Shown piece by piece: positions 58,893 through 64,000 of a stretch of DNA of 64,000 bases. Origin of the DNA: Pseudohongiella sp. GTDB taxonomy: Bacteria; Pseudomonadota; Gammaproteobacteria; Pseudomonadales; Pseudohongiellaceae. The notes under the pieces were generated by a model that worked only from the letters and a program-made list of their open reading frames with translations, searched no databases and was not told where the DNA came from. The translations under genes were made by a program, and so were the position numbers. The stretch spans positions 62,001 through 126,000 of the forward strand of contig JAUSCD010000019.1 in NCBI GenBank assembly GCA_030651695.1, read 5' to 3'. Within the stretch, counting starts at the first letter, position 1; each line of letters opens with the position of its first letter.

Positions 58893-58948
58893 AAAGCAGC
58901 CAAAAAAAACCGCGACCAGAAATGGTCGCGGTTTTTTTTGGCTGCTTT
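58893..58948. terminator. Strong bidirectional terminator, 26-bp perfect stem
   Basis: Arms 58893-58918 and 58923-58948 are perfectly complementary, with a GAAA loop. The stem includes GCGACCA pairs and flanking A and T runs of eight, so it terminates in both directions: after the aldolase (plus) and after the DUF2149 gene (minus). Confidence 0.95.
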
Positions 58949-59002
58949 GACCGAGTAATCTATTCCGCTACCGAAGCTATCTCCGACAGCAGCTTGATCA
59001 AT

Positions 59003-59314
59003 TCACTCTGGCACATAAACAAACGACCCATCAGGCAATCGGTAAGTAACGCCTGCTCTCACGCCCTGACCCTCACCAATTTCATCCGATGATTCATAAC
59101 GGGTCAGCTCACTGCCCTCCTTGATGGTCATCGTCATATTGTCTTCGCCGGGATTTGTCACCACCACGACCCGTTCCTCGCTGAACGGGTTCAGCGGGTT
59201 TGACGCGACAATAATCAGCAATATGGCAATGAGCACAAGGAACACATCAATCACGTTTACAACTGAGAGCATCGGATCATCATCTTCTTCCAAATCCAGA
59301 AAACGGTGACTCAT
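59003..59314 (-). CDS. DUF2149 protein
   Basis: A 103-residue protein with one membrane segment (VVNVIDVFLVLIAILLIIVA, residues about 18-37) after an acidic N-terminus, and a periplasmic C-terminal domain (NMTMTIKEGSELTRY, GVTYRLPDGSFVYVPE). It is ExbD/TolR-like in size and topology and fits DUF2149. Such genes normally sit with MotA/TolQ/ExbB and CobN-like genes; here those are absent and a 50-codon scar ORF lies 18 bp upstream. Confidence 0.8.
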   Translation of the reverse strand: MSHRFLDLEEDDDPMLSVVNVIDVFLVLIAILLIIVASNPLNPFSEERVVVVTNPGEDNMTMTIKEGSELTRYESSDEIGEGQGVRAGVTYRLPDGSFVYVPE

Positions 59315-59332
59315 GATGCCAATCCCATCTGT

Positions 59333-59485
59333 TCAATTTGATGGAGCGATCCGAGCAACCAACGTCTTTTCACTGACAATATAAAAAACGTGATGGAAGC
59401 GGCGATCGGCAAAGGTGTACGAAGTAAAACAGGCGGCGGCAACAGCCAGACCAATGGCGGTTAGCCTTGAAGGGTTTCGGGACAT
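59333..59485 (-). pseudogene. Deletion-scar ORF: signal peptide joined to a short tail
   Basis: A 50-codon frame starts at an ATG at 59483-59485 with a good GGAG. Residues 1-26 (SRNPSRLTAIGLAVAAACFTSY then TFAD) are a complete signal peptide. Only about 24 residues follow (RRFHHVFYIVSEKTLVARIAPSN) before the stop 18 bp ahead of DUF2149. I read this as the start of an exported gene fused by deletion to the end or start of another, with the intervening operon genes lost. It could be a genuine micro-protein, but this seems less likely. Confidence 0.5.
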
Positions 59486-59550
59486 TTGTATTCTCCGGTT
59501 GTGGTGGCCCGCGTCGTGGCCTTTTAAAGATCCTGAGTCATTCCGCTCAA

Positions 59551-59573
59551 GTTATGATACAGCATATCATTTG
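59551..59573 (-). promoter_or_regulatory. Zur-like operator, site C
   Basis: The palindrome ATGATA-CAGCA-TATCAT occupies 59554-59570. Its 6-bp arms are identical to those of site B (48037-48053), with the same 5-bp spacing. In the same register it matches the E. coli-type Zur box at 15 of 23 positions. It lies 66 bp upstream of the scar ORF, in position to control the former DUF2149 operon. Confidence 0.6.
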
Positions 59574-59776
59574 TGGCTTATGGAGCGTCAACTACTTTGT
59601 TATGGTCACGTGCGCCAAGCCAGTAACCAACTGCCACCGGCGCTACAAAAAGATTGCTTCAGATGTTTGATTTGCTGCGGCATATTGAAGATGATGCCGG
59701 ATAACAAAGCAGCCGCTGCGGTGGAACAAGCCGGTTGATAACAGAACAGATACGCCCGTTACGGAACAGCAGCTTC

Positions 59777-60937
59777 ATGGCCTTGCAACTTGATATTGCC
59801 ACCCTGGTATTGATGTTCATCACACTAGCGCTCACAGCGTTTATTGTGATGTTGCTTATCTGGCGCATCAACCGCGATATGCCGGGTGTGTTGTACTGGA
59901 TGGTGGCCACCCTGCTCAACACCGCTTCAGCACTGGCTACGCTGCTGCAGGCACTTTCCGGCGGAGATGAGACATGGGGGCCGGTTCTGAGCAACAGCAT
60001 CAGCATGGCTGCCAATATCCTGGTGCTGGAAGGCGCATTACTGTTTCGAGGGTATGAATCCAGGCGTCGCTGGCAGTTTTTCCTGTTGCTGATTCCTGCC
60101 CTCACGATCATTACCTGGACCTACCGGCTGGACCCGGCTATCCGCGATACGCTTCACCACTCCTTCATCATAGTGTCCCAACTCCTGGCGGGTGGAGTAT
60201 TGCTCTGGCGCACAGCCAACCGCGGTGAGCTGCTGGCCAATTCACTGGCAGGCATTTCCAGCATATCGATAGCTCTGCTGGTCGGCTGGAGGTTAGTGTT
60301 GTCGCTGAACGGTGATGAGTCCACGGCGCAGGGAACAGATTCGCAGATTACCCAGTGGTATCTTTTTGCCGCCGCCAATCTGCATATCGCCTGGATCTTT
60401 GGCTTGAGCGTGGCCTGCTACTTCCGTTCGCGACAACAGGTGATGTCTTTGGCACGCGAGGATTCGCTTACCACATTGCCCAACCGGCGCTGGATTGATG
60501 AAAAACTTGCCCAGACCCTGCTGGAGACACAGCGCAGCGGAGAGCAGTTCGCCGTAATCATGCTCGACATCAATAACTTCAAGCACGTGAACGACAAGTA
60601 TGGTCATAGCGCGGGAGACAAGGTACTGATCGAGCTTGCAAAACGTCTGAAACAGGCTGTACGCGAGTCCGACTTCGCCGGACGACTGGGCGGTGATGAG
60701 TTCATTATTCTGGCGCGCAATATTGAGAACGATATTCTGGTTGAGCAAATGATAGAACGCATGCGCCTGCAGCTTAACGGGAAAATGCCACTTGCCGGAG
60801 ACGAGGTTGATATCCGGGTCAGTATTGGCAGCGCAGTGTTCCCGGAAGATGGGCACAATCCCGATATGCTTTTGGGAGCGGCCGATTCGCATATGTATCG
60901 TGACAAGAAGAAGCAAAAAATGAGTTCACCTGATTAG
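59777..60937 (+). CDS. Membrane diguanylate cyclase (GGDEF)
   Basis: Makes c-di-GMP. The 386-residue protein (ATG at 59777; an upstream TTG at 59735 is possible) has about seven hydrophobic N-terminal segments forming a membrane sensor, then a cyclase domain with DSLTTLPNRRW and the active site RLGGDEFII. An inhibitory I-site RESD (RxxD) lies five residues before GGDEF. A second cyclase gene follows in the same direction. Confidence 0.92.
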   Translation: MALQLDIATLVLMFITLALTAFIVMLLIWRINRDMPGVLYWMVATLLNTASALATLLQALSGGDETWGPVLSNSISMAANILVLEGALLFRGYESRRRWQFFLLLIPALTIITWTYRLDPAIRDTLHHSFIIVSQLLAGGVLLWRTANRGELLANSLAGISSISIALLVGWRLVLSLNGDESTAQGTDSQITQWYLFAAANLHIAWIFGLSVACYFRSRQQVMSLAREDSLTTLPNRRWIDEKLAQTLLETQRSGEQFAVIMLDINNFKHVNDKYGHSAGDKVLIELAKRLKQAVRESDFAGRLGGDEFIILARNIENDILVEQMIERMRLQLNGKMPLAGDEVDIRVSIGSAVFPEDGHNPDMLLGAADSHMYRDKKKQKMSSPD

Positions 60938-61009
60938 AGGGAATGCTTGCCAGCAGCTTTTATTCCAGCCATCATCCCTTGTCTCTCCACGACAAACAGG
61001 TCTGTTGTA

Positions 61010-62056
61010 ATGCCTCACTGGCTCCACAAAGAACCTGTTACGCCCTTCACCGGCCCCTTGCGCCACCAGGCGCGACTGGTCTACGTCATCCTCACTCTGA
61101 TGGCCGCTTATTTCGCGGTGATCGGCACCATAAACGTATTTGTGTTTGCCTCCTATACCATTGCCGCGCTGGACTACGCCGGCATGCTTGGGATGCTGGC
61201 TGTGCTGTACTACTTTCATTACAGCCGCAGGTTAATGCACACGTCCTGGCTGGTAGTGATGCTACTGATCGGGGTGATTCTGGTCTTTATTCATATGGCA
61301 GAGGGACGCTCCTACTCCCTGATCTGGGTCACCCTGCTGCCGCCAGTGACATTTTTCCTGCTCGGCCGTCGTGCCGGTGCATGGGTATGTGGCGCAGTGT
61401 TTGTTTATGTCGCAATCTATGTCTACATCAATATGCCACGCTGGGAACCTGCTGAATTCACGCTGGGCACTTTTCTCAATATTGTTGAGGTGCTGGCAGC
61501 GCATTGGTTGTTGTTCCGGCTCTATGAACGCTCGCGCGCCGAGGCCTTTGCCGAACTGGAGCTTCTGTCAGAAACTGACAAGCTGACCGGACTTTACAAT
61601 CGCAGCCGGCTGGACAGCTTCCTGCTGCATGAGATCGAGCGTCACCATCGGGACAACCGCCCGCTGACACTTATTCTGAGCGATATCGATCACTTCAAAC
61701 GCATCAATGATCAACACGGCCATCTGAGTGGTGATCGGGCATTAAAAGTGGTTGCCGATCTGTTGGTCAACCACACCCGTAGCAGTGATATCTGTGGTCG
61801 CTGGGGCGGCGAGGAATTTCTTTTCATCTGCCCTGACACCTCCTCCGCTGCCGCCAGCCATATCATTGGGAAAATCCAGCAAGCACTGAGTGTGGCGGAA
61901 TTACCGCATCGCACCGCCGTAACACTGAGTTTCGGGGTTGCCTCCCTTGGCCCTGACGACACCGCCGAGCACGTGTTGCGCCGGGCCGATGATGCGCTTT
62001 ATCAGGCCAAGCGCGAGGGGCGTAATACAGTTGTAACGGCTGCTGATCGGACTTGA
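61010..62056 (+). CDS. Membrane diguanylate cyclase (GGEEF)
   Basis: A 348-residue protein from the ATG at 61010, with about six membrane segments (for example VYVILTLMAAYFAVIG and TSWLVVMLLIGVILVFI), a short linker, and a cyclase domain with DKLTGLYNRSRLD and the active site RWGGEEFLF. An I-site RSSD is present before GGEEF. It lies 72 bp after the first cyclase gene and converges with the GH15 gene. Confidence 0.93.
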   Translation: MPHWLHKEPVTPFTGPLRHQARLVYVILTLMAAYFAVIGTINVFVFASYTIAALDYAGMLGMLAVLYYFHYSRRLMHTSWLVVMLLIGVILVFIHMAEGRSYSLIWVTLLPPVTFFLLGRRAGAWVCGAVFVYVAIYVYINMPRWEPAEFTLGTFLNIVEVLAAHWLLFRLYERSRAEAFAELELLSETDKLTGLYNRSRLDSFLLHEIERHHRDNRPLTLILSDIDHFKRINDQHGHLSGDRALKVVADLLVNHTRSSDICGRWGGEEFLFICPDTSSAAASHIIGKIQQALSVAELPHRTAVTLSFGVASLGPDDTAEHVLRRADDALYQAKREGRNTVVTAADRT

Positions 62057-62093
62057 ACACACGATACGAGCGGGCTGACCTCGATTATTCCTC

Positions 62094-63938
62094 TCAGGCT
62101 AGCCCGCCGTGCTCGACCTTCTCATGCCCCCCAATAAGTCTGGCACTGTTGATCAGTTCCAGGTGACTGAAACTCTGCGGGAAATTGCCAAGGAAGTGAC
62201 GTCGATCAGGCTCATATTCCTCAGACAGCAAGCCCACTTCATTACATAGCCCCAGCAGCTTCTCAAACAGCTCCCTGGCTTTGGGTTCGTCGCCGGCCAG
62301 CATGTAACAATTGGCCAGCCAGAAGCTGCAGGCCAGAAACACCCCTTCGCCGCGCGTGTCATCACCCACCGGATTACGGTAGACAAATCCTTGCGGGGAG
62401 CAAAAATGTGTTTCGATCTGCTTGATTGTTGCCAGCACTCTGCTGTCATCACCGGGCAGAAAACCCACCAGGGGAATAAGCAGCAGGCTGACATCCACTT
62501 CGCTGTCGCCATAGGAGCGAACAAAGTGACCCTGCTCGTGCAATCCGCGCTGCAAAATATCTTCGCGCATCTCGTCGCGCAGGCGAGACCACCGCTCCAG
62601 CGGCGCCTGCAGGTTATGCGTTTTGGCATCGTGCAATGAGCGATCCATCGCCACCCATGCCCAAACCTTGGAATGTACATAATGGCGGGGATCTGAGCGC
62701 GATTCCCAGATGCCGGCATCGGGCTCCCTCCAGTGCTTTTCTACCTGCCCGACGATATCGTGTTGCAACTGCCACACGCGATCATCCAGCGGCAGGCCGC
62801 ATTCACGGGCTTCGTGCAGACACTCTACAACCTGACCCAGCAGATCCAGCTGAAATTGGCCACGCGCGCCATTCCCTATGCGGACCGGGGACGCCCCGCG
62901 ATAGCCGGGCAACCAGTCCAGGGTTTTTTCCGGCTGTCTGATCAGTTCGCCATCGATGGTGTAAATACTGTGCAGGTGTCCTTTGGAATGCCCCATCGCC
63001 TTCAACAACCAGTTTTCCCAATCTTCGGCTTCCTGACTGAAACCACAGCCCAGCAGTACGTCCAACACCAGCGCGGCATCGCGAGGCCAGGTAAAGCGAT
63101 AGTCCCAGTTCGCCGAGCCTCCCGGCACTTCCGGCAATGAGGTCGTGGGCGCCGCCACAACAGCTCCGGTGGGTGCATAGGTCATCGCCTTCAATGTGAT
63201 CAACGAACGCACTACCGCTTCGCGCCAGGGCCCGCGGTAATCGCATTCAGAAACCCAGTCGTGCCACCATTGCCCGCACGCGTCTGCAGGATTATCAGCC
63301 AATGCCGGTGGAGCCTCACCATCGGCGCAGTGAGACAATACAAAACGCCTGCACTCACCTTCAGCCAGCGTGAACTCTGCCACGACTCGCCCTTCGCTCT
63401 TGTCTTGAGATGACACAGTAAGCGCTACAGCGGCTGACAAAATCAGCTTGTTGTCCTTGTTGTTTGGGGCACGGAAACAAACGCTGTTGTCATCGCCACG
63501 ACCGGTCTTTTCCTGAGGTCCGATTTCGGCGCGGTGATAGCCATAACCAAAGCGCGGCTGGCAGACCATACGCATATCCACACTGCCACTCAATCCGCGA
63601 ACTTCCCTGATCAAGTGGCAACCACCAGATTGGTGAGCAGAATGCGGGGGCATATAGTCGATGATTTCTACTACGCCCTGCTTTGTAGTGAACACGCTGC
63701 GCAACACCAATGTTTCAGCCAGGTAGTTACGCTCAGCGCTGCCGCCTTCGGCCGGCGCCAGCAGCCAATAACCATGCTCCAATGTCCCCACCAGCGCCGC
63801 AAAACATGCCTCACTGTCAAAGCGGCCGGGACAGAACCAGTCGATCATGCCGGTGGTGGACACCAGCGCCGCTGTGCGCAAATTGCCAATCACAGCATGA
63901 TGCTCAATGCAGGGGATTTGCCCGTCTACTGTGGACAT
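62094..63938 (-). CDS. GH15 glucoamylase/trehalase-type glycosidase
   Basis: A 614-residue cytoplasmic enzyme. The N-terminal beta domain contains NLRTAALVSTTGMIDWFCPG, and the catalytic (alpha/alpha)6 barrel has GGSANWDYRFTWPRDAALVL near 265-285 and SKVWAWVAMDRSL near 430. No signal peptide is present. Members of this group include trehalases and glucoamylase-like enzymes, so the exact substrate is open. GGAGG lies before the ATG at 63936-63938. It is transcribed from beyond the right edge. Confidence 0.9.
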   Translation of the reverse strand: MSTVDGQIPCIEHHAVIGNLRTAALVSTTGMIDWFCPGRFDSEACFAALVGTLEHGYWLLAPAEGGSAERNYLAETLVLRSVFTTKQGVVEIIDYMPPHSAHQSGGCHLIREVRGLSGSVDMRMVCQPRFGYGYHRAEIGPQEKTGRGDDNSVCFRAPNNKDNKLILSAAVALTVSSQDKSEGRVVAEFTLAEGECRRFVLSHCADGEAPPALADNPADACGQWWHDWVSECDYRGPWREAVVRSLITLKAMTYAPTGAVVAAPTTSLPEVPGGSANWDYRFTWPRDAALVLDVLLGCGFSQEAEDWENWLLKAMGHSKGHLHSIYTIDGELIRQPEKTLDWLPGYRGASPVRIGNGARGQFQLDLLGQVVECLHEARECGLPLDDRVWQLQHDIVGQVEKHWREPDAGIWESRSDPRHYVHSKVWAWVAMDRSLHDAKTHNLQAPLERWSRLRDEMREDILQRGLHEQGHFVRSYGDSEVDVSLLLIPLVGFLPGDDSRVLATIKQIETHFCSPQGFVYRNPVGDDTRGEGVFLACSFWLANCYMLAGDEPKARELFEKLLGLCNEVGLLSEEYEPDRRHFLGNFPQSFSHLELINSARLIGGHEKVEHGGLA

Positions 63939-64000
63939 ATAAACCTCCGTGTCAGGAGAAATCGTTTCTCACATCCATACCAATGCGGCCAGTGCTGCCA

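Noticed and set aside
59415-59738. A 107-codon plus-strand ORF over the scar region
   Set aside because: It runs antisense through the signal-peptide frame and the Zur-like box, and has no ribosome site or recognisable domain.
63952-64000. C-terminal end of an upstream minus-strand gene
   Set aside because: One minus-strand frame is open from the edge and ends in TGA at 63952-63954, 13 bp before the GH15 start, but 15 codons are too few to call a gene.

Overview
The window is a chromosomal segment of a gammaproteobacterium, probably a marine or otherwise aerobic free-living one. Gene order in two large blocks follows the Pseudomonas-type arrangement as I remember it: moeB/prmC/prfA/hemA, TPR lipoprotein, lolB, ispE, tRNA-Gln, prs, rplY, pth, ychF, tRNA-Met; and xseB/ispA/dxs ... 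pgpA/thiL/nusB/ribH/ribBA/ribE/ribD/nrdR/glyA. MreB, GatCAB, LolB, RhlB and the non-mevalonate isoprenoid genes agree with this. I cannot name the genus from sequence alone.

Layout. (1) 1-5.8 kb: mreB (cut by the window edge) diverges from gatCAB and a small PA4642-like gene. The following 0.9-kb gap holds two ~182-bp hairpin elements of one family. (2) 5.8-11.7 kb, minus strand: rhlB with a long acidic N-terminus, then moeB-like, prmC, prfA and hemA. (3) 12-20.7 kb, plus strand: outer-membrane lipoprotein genes, isoprenoid kinase, PRPP synthase, translation genes, two tRNAs, a VC0807-like membrane protein and a small exported protein. (4) 20.7-24.5 kb: a ferric-iron ABC importer (fbpABC) with a Fur-like box over its promoter. 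(5) 24.6-31.3 kb: accessory cluster of exported proteins, with two paralogous TPxGxPD proteins, a DUF6152-like protein, two paralogous small c-type cytochromes, a membrane-anchored protein, a 2OG-Fe(II) oxygenase and an unrecognised membrane protein. (6) 31.4-44.2 kb: isoprenoid precursor synthesis, cobalamin adenosylation and binding, riboflavin synthesis, thiamine, NusB, NrdR and GlyA. (7) 44.3-51.7 kb: FkbM methyltransferase, then a probable zinc-starvation island: DUF3299 protein, LolD/MacB-type ABC transporter with a His-rich permease, COG0523 GTPase, DUF1826 and a Zur-type Fur regulator, followed by a broken ABC ATPase and a Crp/Fnr regulator. (8) 51.7-64 kb: baeRF-like protein, GNAT plus nitrilase pair, ergothioneine genes egtB/egtD, YciF-like ferritin fold, an exported HpcH/HpaI aldolase, a DUF2149 gene behind a deletion scar, two GGDEF proteins and a GH15 glucoamylase/trehalase-type enzyme.

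The two most interesting signals are these. First, the paired hairpin elements at 4905-5087 and 5518-5698 have arms that differ at six positions, all compensated, while their unpaired segments are conserved. Second, three sites (45966-45988, 48034-48056, 59551-59573) align in one register to a Zur-type operator. Two lie in the zinc island. The third lies in front of the scarred DUF2149 locus, which suggests a decayed zinc-uptake operon under the same regulator.
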